DNA from: Hyphomicrobiales bacterium
Lineage (GTDB): Bacteria > Pseudomonadota > Alphaproteobacteria > Rhizobiales > Rhizobiaceae
DNA: 64,000 nucleotides
Direction: 5' to 3'
Assembly: GCA_900473045.1 (NCBI GenBank)
Contig: UCKS01000010.1
Location: forward strand, 1-64,000
Both the position numbers and the translations under genes were made by a program. Every line of letters starts with the position of its first letter. Positions within the stretch are counted from its first letter, which is position 1. The notes under the pieces are model-generated. The model was not told the origin of the DNA. It made no database searches and worked only from the letters and a program-made list of their open reading frames with translations. This document shows positions 18,980 through 26,930 of the stretch, piece by piece.

Positions 18980-19294
18980 ATGGCCTGGATGATCCTTTTC
19001 CTTGCAGGAATTCTTGAGATCGGTTGGGCGATCGGCCTGAAATACACCGAGGGTTTTACCAGGATTCTGCCGACGGTCCTGACCGGTGCCTCGATGGTGG
19101 CGAGCGTCGTTCTGTTGGGCATCGCCGTGCGCACATTGCCGCTCGGAACGGCCTATGCCGTCTGGACCGGCATCGGCACGGTGGGGACGGTGATCCTGGG
19201 CATCCTGCTGTTTGCCGAACCTGCAACGGCTGTTCGGATCGGCTGTATCGCGCTGATCATAGCCGGCATCGCCGGGCTGAAGCTGACCGCCTGA
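18980..19294 (+). CDS. gdx: Guanidinium exporter of the small multidrug resistance family
   Basis: A 104-residue, four-helix SMR protein starting MAWMILFLAGILEIGWAIGLKYTEGFTR. Residues known to form the guanidinium site of Gdx proteins are present at the same positions: Glu13, Trp16, Ser42, Tyr59 and Trp62. Such proteins work as antiparallel dimers exchanging guanidinium for protons; older databases call them SugE, a quaternary ammonium pump. CGGAG lies 6 bases before the ATG. The upstream guanidine-II element supports guanidinium as the physiological substrate. Confidence 0.93.
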   Translation: MAWMILFLAGILEIGWAIGLKYTEGFTRILPTVLTGASMVASVVLLGIAVRTLPLGTAYAVWTGIGTVGTVILGILLFAEPATAVRIGCIALIIAGIAGLKLTA

Positions 19295-19310
19295 AAATTA
19301 CGCTGAATTG

Positions 19311-19348
19311 AAAACACCCCCGTGCAGAGCGCTGCTCGGGGGTGTTTT
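19311..19348. terminator. Bidirectional terminator between gdx and the ATP12 gene
   Basis: AAAACACCCCCG (19311-19322) and CGGGGGTGTTTT (19337-19348) form a perfect 12-bp stem with a T-run on either strand, so it can end both convergent transcripts. Confidence 0.85.
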
Positions 19349-19375
19349 GTATCGGCCGGCTTGGAGCCTTAAAAA

Positions 19376-20161
19376 TCAGCGCAGGGCGTCGAGTGTCGCC
19401 GTTGCGGCCTGCATTTCCCGCCAGCGGTTTTCGCGGCGCTGGAAGGCTTCGTGATCGGTGCCCCAATGCTCGATCTGCCAGTCCTCGTCGAGATGGGCAA
19501 GCGCCCAGGCCTCGTCTGCGGACAGCTGCTTTTCGGCAAAGGCGATGGCGAGCAGGGCGGAGCCGGTGAGCGTGGTGATCGTGTGCAGGCAGGCAAGACC
19601 AAGCGGCGTCGCATAGGCACGCAACGCTTCGGCAACACCGTTGATGGCGGCACGCGGCTGGGCCTGATGCACAATGCCTTCGACGAGAATGAAGCGGGCG
19701 CCGAGCTTTTCCGCAGCCCAGGTGATCACCGGATCCCAACGCTCGGACTGGAGAGCGGCCAGACCTTCGGCATCGCTTGCGCGGTAGCAGAGAAGATCGG
19801 TGCCGGCAAAATTGAGGATGTCGTCGAAAACGGCGCGGATATCCTTGGAGACGCCGTCGATCGCCGTGTTGGCAAGCCGGGTGACCGGCATGGTGGCCGG
19901 GTTGATCACTTCCGTCTGCGCATCCCATTCGGCTGCCAGCAGAGTGGCTGCGGCCTGCGTCGGAACGGTCAGGTATTGTTTTGCCGGTGTGCGGACCGTG
20001 CGGCCGTCGAGAAGGATGGCGTGACCGCCGTCTTCCGCCGGGCCGATGCTGACAACTTTATAGAAACGCTTCGGCAGTGGCTTGTGCATCTGTATCTGCG
20101 CGCGGCGTACGGGATCCGGGTCGCTCAGCGCCTGATGCAGATCGTCGCGAATATCAGGCAT
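19376..20161 (-). CDS. ATP12 family F1-ATPase assembly chaperone
   Basis: A 261-residue protein (MPDIRDDLHQALSDPDPVRRAQIQMHKPLPKRFYKVVSIG) of the ATP12 family, which assists assembly of the alpha subunit of F1-ATPase in mitochondria and alphaproteobacteria. Conserved stretches include LLDGRTVRTPAKQYL and AEWDAQTEVINPATMPVTRLANTAID. It overlaps the upstream HAD gene by eight bases, and this crcB-rluA-HAD-ATP12 order is widespread in rhizobia. Confidence 0.92.
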   Translation of the reverse strand: MPDIRDDLHQALSDPDPVRRAQIQMHKPLPKRFYKVVSIGPAEDGGHAILLDGRTVRTPAKQYLTVPTQAAATLLAAEWDAQTEVINPATMPVTRLANTAIDGVSKDIRAVFDDILNFAGTDLLCYRASDAEGLAALQSERWDPVITWAAEKLGARFILVEGIVHQAQPRAAINGVAEALRAYATPLGLACLHTITTLTGSALLAIAFAEKQLSADEAWALAHLDEDWQIEHWGTDHEAFQRRENRWREMQAATATLDALR

Positions 20162-20819
20162 GATGTGTCTCCATCCAGTCCAGAATATCATGCGGGGTGC
20201 GGGCGATGTAATCCGCACCGGCCTCGATGAGTTCGGGAACTGACGCATATCCCCAGGCAACGCCGATGGCGGAAGCGCCAGCGCTCTTGGCCATCTGCAT
20301 GTCATAGATCGCATCGCCGATAACGACCGTGTCCTTGGCGTCGATTCCAGCCTCGGAGCAGCACTCCGTCACCATGGCCGGGTGCGGCTTGGACGGGCAG
20401 TCGTCGGCCGTCCGCGAAACGAAGAAAGTCTTTTCATAACCGTGGCTTGCGCAGATTTGATCAAGTCCGCGCCGGGATTTTCCCGTAACGGCACCCAAAA
20501 GCAGTTCGTCGCGGCTCATCAGGGTAGCGATCAGCGGCGCGATGCCGTCGAACAGCGGTTCGCGAAAGTTCATTTCAGTGCGGACGCCGCCGTAGATCTT
20601 CTTGTAATGCGCCGTCATCGCCTGGGCGCGATCGTCGACATGCGGCTGGTGCATGAGCCGGGCGATGGCGATATCGAGCGTCAGGCCGATGATGCTTTTG
20701 GTGGCCTCCAGCGAGATGCGTTCGAGACCAAAATCCTCGAACGTGCGGGCCATGACTTCGTGGATGAGCCCGGCGCTATCGACCAGAGTACCGTCACAAT
20801 CAAAAAGAGCGAGTTTCAT
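20154..20819 (-). CDS. HAD-IA family phosphatase (phosphoglycolate-phosphatase-like)
   Basis: A 221-residue haloacid-dehalogenase hydrolase. Motif I is FDCDGTLVDS with nucleophile Asp7 and acid/base Asp9; the four-helix cap follows; motif II is the Thr of GAVTGKSRRGL, motif III the Lys of PSKPHPAM, and motif IV GDAIYDMQMAKSAG. The substrate is unknown. The start ATG overlaps the rluA-family stop by one base, so the two are translationally coupled. Confidence 0.9.
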   Translation of the reverse strand: MKLALFDCDGTLVDSAGLIHEVMARTFEDFGLERISLEATKSIIGLTLDIAIARLMHQPHVDDRAQAMTAHYKKIYGGVRTEMNFREPLFDGIAPLIATLMSRDELLLGAVTGKSRRGLDQICASHGYEKTFFVSRTADDCPSKPHPAMVTECCSEAGIDAKDTVVIGDAIYDMQMAKSAGASAIGVAWGYASVPELIEAGADYIARTPHDILDWMETHHA

Positions 20820-21811
20820 CAGTCGTCGGCTTCCTCGGCGCTGGCCATGTCGAAGCCGATCAGGTTCCAGCTCTGGACCATATGCTGCGGCATCGGCGCG
20901 GTGACGATCAGGCGTCCACCGTCCGGATGGGGAACGTCGATGCGCCGCGCATGCAGATGCAGCTTGTTTTGAACACCGCCGGGGAAGGCCCAATTGAATT
21001 CGGCGCCGAAATATTTCGGGTCGCCGATGATCGGGTGGCCGATATGGGCGGCGTGGACACGCAGCTGGTGGGTCCGGCCGGTATAGGGTTCCATTTCCAG
21101 CCAGGTGAGGTTCTGGCCTGCCGTCTCGATGATGCGGTAGTAGGACACCGCATGATCGGCGCCATCTTCACCGTGCTTGGCGATGCGCATGCGGTCGCCG
21201 TCCGGCGTCTGTTCCTTGACCAGCCAGGTCGAGATCTTGTCTTCCCGCTTGCGCGGTACACCCTTGACCATCGCCCAGTAGGTTTTCTTGGTATCGCGTT
21301 CGCGAAAGGCTGCCGTCAGCTTCTGGGCAGCGCCACGGGTGCGGGCAATGACCAGAACGCCGGACGTATCGCGGTCGAGACGGTGCACGAGCCGCGGCTT
21401 TTCGCCCCTGGGGCTGGTCCAGGCTTCGAGCATGTCGTCGATATGGCGGTTGATACCCGAGCCGCCTTGAACAGCGATGCCCGGCGGCTTGTTGAGGACA
21501 ATCACCTTGGCGTCTTCATGCAGCAGCATACGCGACAAAAGTTCATGGTCGGATGCGTGGCGCAGATCGCGGCCGGCGATCGGGCCTGTCCTGGTCTTCG
21601 GATCGACTTCCATCGGCGGTATGCGCACGACCTGACCGGGTTGGACGCGCATGTCCGATTTGACGCGGCCGCCATCGACGCGGACCTGGCCGGAGCGCAG
21701 CAGCTTCTGCAGCGGACCGAAGCCGAGGCCCGGATAATGCACCTTGAACCAGCGATCAAGGCGCATGCCTGCTTCGTCGGATTCGACTTGTTTGTGTTCA
21801 ATGCCCGCCAT
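20819..21811 (-). CDS. rluC: RluA/RluC-family rRNA pseudouridine synthase
   Basis: A 330-residue RluA-family enzyme. An S4 RNA-binding domain lies at about 15-75 (MRLDRWFKVHYPGLGFGPLQKLLRSGQVRVDG) and the catalytic motif HRLDRDTSG at 143-151 with Asp146 as the active residue. It isomerises uridines in structured RNA, probably 23S rRNA as for RluC, though the exact sites are not deducible. The start at 21811 (MAGIEHKQVES) gives the expected length. Confidence 0.9.
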   Translation of the reverse strand: MAGIEHKQVESDEAGMRLDRWFKVHYPGLGFGPLQKLLRSGQVRVDGGRVKSDMRVQPGQVVRIPPMEVDPKTRTGPIAGRDLRHASDHELLSRMLLHEDAKVIVLNKPPGIAVQGGSGINRHIDDMLEAWTSPRGEKPRLVHRLDRDTSGVLVIARTRGAAQKLTAAFRERDTKKTYWAMVKGVPRKREDKISTWLVKEQTPDGDRMRIAKHGEDGADHAVSYYRIIETAGQNLTWLEMEPYTGRTHQLRVHAAHIGHPIIGDPKYFGAEFNWAFPGGVQNKLHLHARRIDVPHPDGGRLIVTAPMPQHMVQSWNLIGFDMASAEEADD

Positions 21812-21936
21812 TTTATTTCTACCTGCATCCAATTGCCATAGCGCCCCGACAATGGTGCCGACCGGAAATCCGTGCGCAAACTGATATGACAGAGCAGGCC
21901 GGTCCAATTGGACGCGCGGCGCTCTGAGAGGTCCCT

Positions 21937-22314
21937 TTAGACTATTGCGCGCATAAGGGCCAGCCCGGCAAACACCGCGAGTGCCGAAAGAACGACGCTG
22001 GAAGCCACATAAATCAATGCCGTGACCGGTTCGCCGCGTTCGACCAGGGTGATCGCGTCCAGCGAGAAGGCGGAAAAAGTGGTGTAGCCGCCCAGAACGC
22101 CGGTGATCAGGAAGACGCGCATCTCCGCCGAGGCGCCAAATTTGCGCGCGATCACCTCGGCAAAGACGCCGATCAGGAAGGATCCGGTGATGTTGACGGT
22201 CAATGTTCCCCAAGGAAACGAAGGGCCGAAGCTGCGCAGTGTCCAGAGCCCGACGAGATAGCGGAGCACGGAACCGACAGCGCCACCGGCGGCAACGAGA
22301 AAGATATGTGTCAT
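21937..22314 (-). CDS. crcB: Fluoride ion channel CrcB/Fluc
   Basis: A 125-residue, four-helix membrane protein with the CrcB signatures GGAVGSVLRYLVG, GTLTVNITGSFLIG (the fluoride-coordinating Asn region) and GVLGGYTTFSAFSLDAI (the Phe-box region). Fluc channels work as antiparallel dimers that export fluoride passively. The start at MTHIFLVAAGG was chosen over an upstream in-frame ATG at 22377. I looked for a fluoride riboswitch in the leader and did not find one. Confidence 0.93.
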   Translation of the reverse strand: MTHIFLVAAGGAVGSVLRYLVGLWTLRSFGPSFPWGTLTVNITGSFLIGVFAEVIARKFGASAEMRVFLITGVLGGYTTFSAFSLDAITLVERGEPVTALIYVASSVVLSALAVFAGLALMRAIV

Positions 22315-22478
22315 CCCAAATGCCATAGCCGAAACCAGCGGCGCGGAAAAGATAGCCTTCCATTTTGGTGCATCCAAGTCTGGTCACTGTCATCTGGCAG
22401 GCCAGTGGAAAACCATTTTTTAACACGCAATCGCTAATATTCCCGTCTCTGGCCAGGCTGTTTTCAAGCGGACGTGCA

Positions 22479-22790
22479 ATGACAAAACTGAAGTTCAGCT
22501 TCACCCATTATGACCTCAGGCAACAGCGCGCCGGCGTGACCATCGAGATCACACTGTCGGCCGTCGCCAATGTCCGGCTGATGACCGCGAACAATTTCCA
22601 GCTCTATACGGAAACGCTGAAGCATCAGTTCGTCGGCGGCGTGGCGCGCAAGTCACCGATCCGCCTGACCATCCCGCAATCCGGTCACTGGCATCTGGTT
22701 GTCGATATGGAAGGTCATCACGGCCAATGCGAATCGAGCATCTGCATCGTTGAATCCACCACGCCGCCGCGTTTCCAGTACGCATCCTGA
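22479..22790 (+). CDS. DUF1883 domain protein
   Basis: A 103-residue protein (MTKLKFSFTHYDLRQQRAGVTIEITLSAVANVRLMT...) of the DUF1883 family, known to me from an Agrobacterium structural-genomics target; function is unknown. The residues QSGHWHLVVDMEG suggest a small beta-rich fold. It is divergent from crcB and has no clear operon partner. Confidence 0.8.
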   Translation: MTKLKFSFTHYDLRQQRAGVTIEITLSAVANVRLMTANNFQLYTETLKHQFVGGVARKSPIRLTIPQSGHWHLVVDMEGHHGQCESSICIVESTTPPRFQYAS

Positions 22791-22842
22791 GACAGGCAAA
22801 ACCACGCCTTGTCAGAAGGGGCGGTTCAACGATGCCTGTTGA

Positions 22843-23676
22843 TCAGGCCAACCGTTCGGCATGCCATTTCAGGTGATCGTCCATGAACGACGAGATGAAA
22901 TAATAGGAATGGTCGTAACGCTCGTGCATGCGCAACGTCAGCCCTATGCCGGTGCCATTGATGGCGTCCTCGAACAGCCAGGGCCGCAGGCCCGTTTCGA
23001 GGAAGTTGTCGGCCTTGCCCTGGTCGATCAGGAATTCTGGGAAGCGCGCGCCGTCTTTCACCAGCGCACAGGCGTCGTATGCCCGCCAGCTTGCCTTGTC
23101 CTCGCCGAGATATTTTTCAAACGCACCGATCGACCAGTCTGCCGTCGATGGCTCGACGATCGGCGCAAAGGCCGAGCAGCTCTTGAACCGCTCCGGGTTC
23201 TTCAGCGCGATTGTCATGGCGCCGTGGCCGCCCATGGAGTGGCCGAAAATGCTCTGGCGGGCCATGTCGGCGCGAAAATGCTGGGCGATGACCGCCGGCA
23301 GTTCCCCGGTAATATAGGTATACATCTGATAGTTCTCGGCCCAGGGCGCTTGTGTGGCATCGAGATAGAAGCCGGCACCCTTGCCCATCTGCCAGTTGGT
23401 CAGCTCGTCGGGAACGTCGGCACCGCGCGGGCTGGTGTCGGGGCAGACGATGATGAGGCCGAGTTCGGCGGCCATCCGGCGATATTCGCCTTTTTCCATC
23501 ATGTTGGCATGCGTGCAGGTAAGACCGGATAGATACCAGACGACCGGGCAGGGCGCTGTGATCGCCTGTGGCGGGATATAGACCGCAAAGGTCATCTCGA
23601 CCCCGCAGGCTTGCGAATCGTGCGCAAAGACGCCCTGCATGCCGCCAAACGCGGTGTTCTGGGAAAGGACTTTCAA
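22843..23676 (-). CDS. fghA: S-formylglutathione hydrolase
   Basis: A 277-residue esterase of the FGH family that releases formate from S-formylglutathione, the last step of glutathione-dependent formaldehyde oxidation. The catalytic triad is Ser147 (GHSMGG), Asp223 and His256; the conserved Cys54 (LTCTH) is present. The only start fitting the family N-terminus is TTG 23676 (product MKVLSQNTAFGG), with AAGGAG six bases upstream, so translation probably begins at TTG. Confidence 0.93.
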   Translation of the reverse strand: MKVLSQNTAFGGMQGVFAHDSQACGVEMTFAVYIPPQAITAPCPVVWYLSGLTCTHANMMEKGEYRRMAAELGLIIVCPDTSPRGADVPDELTNWQMGKGAGFYLDATQAPWAENYQMYTYITGELPAVIAQHFRADMARQSIFGHSMGGHGAMTIALKNPERFKSCSAFAPIVEPSTADWSIGAFEKYLGEDKASWRAYDACALVKDGARFPEFLIDQGKADNFLETGLRPWLFEDAINGTGIGLTLRMHERYDHSYYFISSFMDDHLKWHAERLA

Positions 23677-23704
23677 GCTGTGCTCCTTGAAGCTGAAAAC
23701 AACA

Positions 23705-24358
23705 CTAGGCCAGCGACACCGCCGCGTTGACCGCAGCCGCCACCAGCACCGTGTTGAAGAAGAACGAAACGACCGCATGCACAAGATTGATCTTGCGCAT
23801 GGCGGTCGAGGTGATGACGATATCCGAGGTTTGCGCCGTCATGCCGATGACGAAGGAGAAATAGAGAAAGTCAAAGCCCCCCGGGTCCTTCGTGCCTGGA
23901 AACTCGAGGCCGCGATCGTCGCCGTCGCTTCCTGCCGCCTGCAGGCTCCAGTAGCTATGGGCATAGTGCATCGCCGCCATTGTGTGGACCGTCAGCCAGC
24001 CAAGGGTGACGGAGGAGAATGCCAGCACCAGTTCGAGCGCGGTCTCCTTGCCGCCGGTGTTAAGCGCCATGAACAGCGAGACAAGCGAAATCGCTGCTGT
24101 TGCCAGCGTCACGGCAAAGATGATGACCGCCGGTTCATCGGTACGGGCAGCATGGTGTTTCAGGTATGCGCCGGTCAGTTTTGGAAGGCGCCAGGCGATC
24201 ATCAGCAGATAGATGAGGAAGAAGACCACAGCGGCCAGGTTAACGGCCAAACTCGGCTTGGCAAAAAGACAGATGGCAAATGTGATCGCAGCGCAGATGC
24301 CGCCGGCGTAGAACGGGGTATGACGGCGATGGGTGATCTTCCTGTCCGGCATGCTCAT
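23705..24358 (-). CDS. DUF1345 family membrane protein
   Basis: A 217-residue integral membrane protein with about six hydrophobic segments and the DUF1345 features FCFAK-like early loop, LLMIAWRLPKLTGAYLKHHAARTDEPAV (split over about 60-87) and HTMAAMHYAHSYW. Function unknown. ATG 24358 has GGGAG five bases upstream. It separates the two formaldehyde genes; nothing in it suggests a role in that pathway. Confidence 0.8.
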   Translation of the reverse strand: MSMPDRKITHRRHTPFYAGGICAAITFAICLFAKPSLAVNLAAVVFFLIYLLMIAWRLPKLTGAYLKHHAARTDEPAVIIFAVTLATAAISLVSLFMALNTGGKETALELVLAFSSVTLGWLTVHTMAAMHYAHSYWSLQAAGSDGDDRGLEFPGTKDPGGFDFLYFSFVIGMTAQTSDIVITSTAMRKINLVHAVVSFFFNTVLVAAAVNAAVSLA

Positions 24359-24380
24359 GAGCGCTCCCGATCCCGCTGTT

Positions 24381-24851
24381 CTAGCGTTGTTTGACGCGGC
24401 GGCAAAGCCGGTCGAGCGTTTCGAGAAAGGCCGACCGGTCGCGCGGCGAAAAGGCAGCGTTGTAACCCTTGCTTTCACCGGTCTCACGCAAATGCGCACC
24501 GAGATCCCGCATCGCCGTTGCCATGCCGATATTGGCTTTATCAAAGACGCGACCCGTCGGTCCGGTCACCTGCGCACCGGCGGCAACGCAGCGGCCGGCC
24601 AGCGGCACGTCGGCCGTAATCACGATATCGCCGTCATGGGCACGTTCGGCAATCCAGTCATCAGCGGCGTCGAAACCGGACGAGACGATCACATTGCGCA
24701 CCATCGGATCACGCGACGGTCTGAGTCCGGAATTGGCGACCAGCACGACAGGCAGGCCGTGGCGCTCTGCGACCTTGAGGATCTCCGGCTTGACCGGACA
24801 GGCGTCGGCATCGACATAGATGGTGCTTGCTGGCTCCGTTGCCTCTGACAT
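24381..24851 (-). CDS. yaiI: YaiI/YqxD family (DUF188) protein
   Basis: A 156-residue protein with the family start IYVDADACPVKPEILKVAERHGLPVVLVAN and the acidic motif DIVITADVPLAGRCVAAGA. The family has a PIN-like arrangement of acidic residues and is often annotated as a nuclease-like protein, but no activity is established. Its ATG overlaps by one base the stop of a 74-codon upstream open frame (24851-25075). Confidence 0.88.
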   Translation of the reverse strand: MSEATEPASTIYVDADACPVKPEILKVAERHGLPVVLVANSGLRPSRDPMVRNVIVSSGFDAADDWIAERAHDGDIVITADVPLAGRCVAAGAQVTGPTGRVFDKANIGMATAMRDLGAHLRETGESKGYNAAFSPRDRSAFLETLDRLCRRVKQR

Positions 24852-25075
24852 CACTGCTCGTACCGCTTCACTGTTATCATGGCTGGACGGCCGGACACAT
24901 CGGCCATGGAAAAACTGCGCCTGATCATTCCGTCCGTCATGCTGTTCATTACCGGACCGTTTTCGGCCGCCGTCTTTCGACGCATAGTCCTCCGGCTGTT
25001 CGAAATCCAGAACCATATCAACCGAGCAGATATCTCAGACACGATCGCCGCACCTAAAACAGAGGCGGCGCCCAT
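24851..25075 (-). CDS. Possible small gene upstream of yaiI (undecided)
   Basis: A 74-codon frame whose TGA overlaps the yaiI ATG by one base (ATGA), an arrangement typical of coupled genes. Its product (MGAASVLGAAIVSEISARLIWFW...) resembles nothing I know. An opposing + frame of 68 codons (24879-25085, MAGRPDTSAMEKLRLIIPSVMLF...) covers the same bases. At most one is real, and neither has a good ribosome-binding site. The remainder of the 275-base gap is empty. Confidence 0.2.
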   Translation of the reverse strand: MGAASVLGAAIVSEISARLIWFWISNSRRTMRRKTAAENGPVMNSMTDGMIRRSFSMADVSGRPAMITVKRYEQ

Positions 25076-25126
25076 GGAACTGTAGTCTGGATGACCCGGA
25101 AACCGGAGTCGAAGCCATAGATCCAG

Positions 25127-26254
25127 TTAGTAGATCACCACGCTGCGAATGCTTTCGCCGCGGTGCATCAGGTCAAAACCCTTGTTGATGTCTTCGAGCG
25201 GCATCGTGTGGGTGATCATCGGGTCGATCTGGATCTTGCCGTCCATGTACCACTCGACGATCTTCGGCACATCGGTGCGGCCGCGCGCGCCACCGAAGGC
25301 GGTGCCCATCCAGTTGCGGCCGGTGACCAGCTGGAACGGACGGGTGGAGATTTCCTGGCCGGCACCGGCAACGCCGATGATGACCGATTTTCCCCAGCCG
25401 CGATGCGACGATTCCAATGCCTGGCGCATCACCTTGGTGTTGCCGGTGCAGTCGAACGTGTAGTCGGCGCCGCCGATCGTGTCGCCGTTGCGCTTGGTCA
25501 GGTTGACCAGATAGGGCACGATATCGTCGCCGACTTCCTTCGGATTGACGAAATGCGTCATGCCGAATTTTTCGCCCCAGGCCTTGCGGTCATTGTTGAT
25601 ATCGACGCCGATGATCATGTCGGCACCGGCAAGGCGCAAGCCCTGAAGCACGTTCAGACCAATGCCGCCGAGACCGAAGACGATGGCCGTCGAGCCGACT
25701 TCGACCTTGGCCGTGTTGATGACGGCGCCGATGCCGGTGGTAACGCCACAGCCGATATAGCAGATCTTGTCGAACGGCGCGTCCGGGTTGACCTTGGCCA
25801 GCGCGATTTCAGGCAGAACCGTGAAATTGGCGAAGGTCGAGCAGCCCATATAGTGGAAGATCTTGTCCTTGCCGATGGAAAAGCGGCTCGTGCCATCCGG
25901 CATCAGGCCCTGTCCCTGCGTTGAGCGGATCGAGGTGCACAGGTTGGTCTTGCGTGACAGGCAGGAATAACATTCGCGGCATTCCGGCGTGTAGAGGGGA
26001 ATGACGTGATCGCCCTTCTTCAGCGAGGTGACGCCCGGGCCGACATCGACGACGATACCGGCACCTTCATGGCCGAGGATGGCCGGAAACAGGCCTTCCG
26101 GATCGGCGCCCGACAACGTGAACTCGTCGGTGTGGCAGATGCCCGTCGCCTTGACCTCGACCAGCACTTCGCCGGCGCGCGGGCCGTCAAGCTGAACGGT
26201 CATGATTTCGAGTGGCTTGCCTGCCTGCACGGCAACGGCGGCGCGTACGTCCAT
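25127..26254 (-). CDS. frmA: S-(hydroxymethyl)glutathione dehydrogenase / class III alcohol dehydrogenase
   Basis: A 375-residue zinc alcohol dehydrogenase of class III that oxidises S-hydroxymethylglutathione to S-formylglutathione with NAD. Catalytic zinc ligands include Cys40 and His62; structural zinc cysteines are 92, 95, 98 and 106 (CRECYSCLSRKTNLC). The GLGGIGLN Rossmann motif binds NAD, and the class III hallmark stretch YMGCSTFANFTV is present. It works with fghA 1.4 kb away. Start chosen at MDVRAAVAVQAGKPL; the gene is also called adhC or flhA. Confidence 0.95.
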   Translation of the reverse strand: MDVRAAVAVQAGKPLEIMTVQLDGPRAGEVLVEVKATGICHTDEFTLSGADPEGLFPAILGHEGAGIVVDVGPGVTSLKKGDHVIPLYTPECRECYSCLSRKTNLCTSIRSTQGQGLMPDGTSRFSIGKDKIFHYMGCSTFANFTVLPEIALAKVNPDAPFDKICYIGCGVTTGIGAVINTAKVEVGSTAIVFGLGGIGLNVLQGLRLAGADMIIGVDINNDRKAWGEKFGMTHFVNPKEVGDDIVPYLVNLTKRNGDTIGGADYTFDCTGNTKVMRQALESSHRGWGKSVIIGVAGAGQEISTRPFQLVTGRNWMGTAFGGARGRTDVPKIVEWYMDGKIQIDPMITHTMPLEDINKGFDLMHRGESIRSVVIY

Positions 26255-26343
26255 AATTCGTCTCCCTGAAATGAATGCGCGCCACAATCGCAGAGTGGCT
26301 GGTGGCGCTCAAGCCGGAATCGGCTGAGAATCGGTCATAAATC

Positions 26344-26739
26344 TTACATGTCCTGTAGGACGCGGTTGATCTCCATCTCAAGCGCGGAGATCGCCTTTCC
26401 CGTTTGTTCATGCAGTTTCTTCACCTGCGCCAGCTGATCGCGTAACTGGCCGGACACCGTATTGGAAAGATCGTCCTTCGGCGCTTCGCCGATACCGGCG
26501 ATCAACCAGGCGGGTGTGACCCCCAGCACCCCGGCCAGCATGAACAGCCGGTTGGTGCGGGGCTCGGAGCGGTCGCGCTCCCAGGCCGAGATCGTGTCGC
26601 CGCGGACGCCGAGCTGGTTGGCAAGGTCCTTGACCGAGAGGTTCATCGCATCGCGCGCCCGCCAGATGCGGCCTCCCAGTGTGTCGTTGTCGCTTGGCCT
26701 GCGTAACATTGCCAGGGCGGTTTCGGTCGATAGACGCAT
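26344..26739 (-). CDS. XRE-family transcriptional regulator
   Basis: A 131-residue regulator: helix-turn-helix at about 24-80 (LGGRIWRARDAMNLSVKDLANQLGV...ISAWERDRSEP) and a C-terminal amphipathic stretch at 97-129 (LRDQLAQVKKLHEQTGKAISALEMEI) likely to form a dimerising coiled coil. AAGGAGAG precedes ATG 26739. It is divergent from the DMT transporter gene, which is a plausible target, as may be itself. Confidence 0.85.
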   Translation of the reverse strand: MRLSTETALAMLRRPSDNDTLGGRIWRARDAMNLSVKDLANQLGVRGDTISAWERDRSEPRTNRLFMLAGVLGVTPAWLIAGIGEAPKDDLSNTVSGQLRDQLAQVKKLHEQTGKAISALEMEINRVLQDM

Positions 26740-26930
26740 CGGTCTCTCCTTGTGCCTTATGGGCTTGGGTGGGTCGAGTTCCGGGGCGGCCGCGCTTGCG
26801 GTCGAAGACTTCACTGTTGCAATTTATAGAACCTGCTGCGAAATTGGACACCCTTCCACGTCAAAAATGCCGCCAAAAGCGTCTTCTGTGCGCGTCCTTT
26901 CCGGACGGCGTCTAAAATCGGATTTCTCCC

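Noticed and set aside
22315-22478. A fluoride riboswitch in front of crcB
   Set aside because: The minus-strand leader lacks the GGNGATGG...CTGATG core expected of that class.
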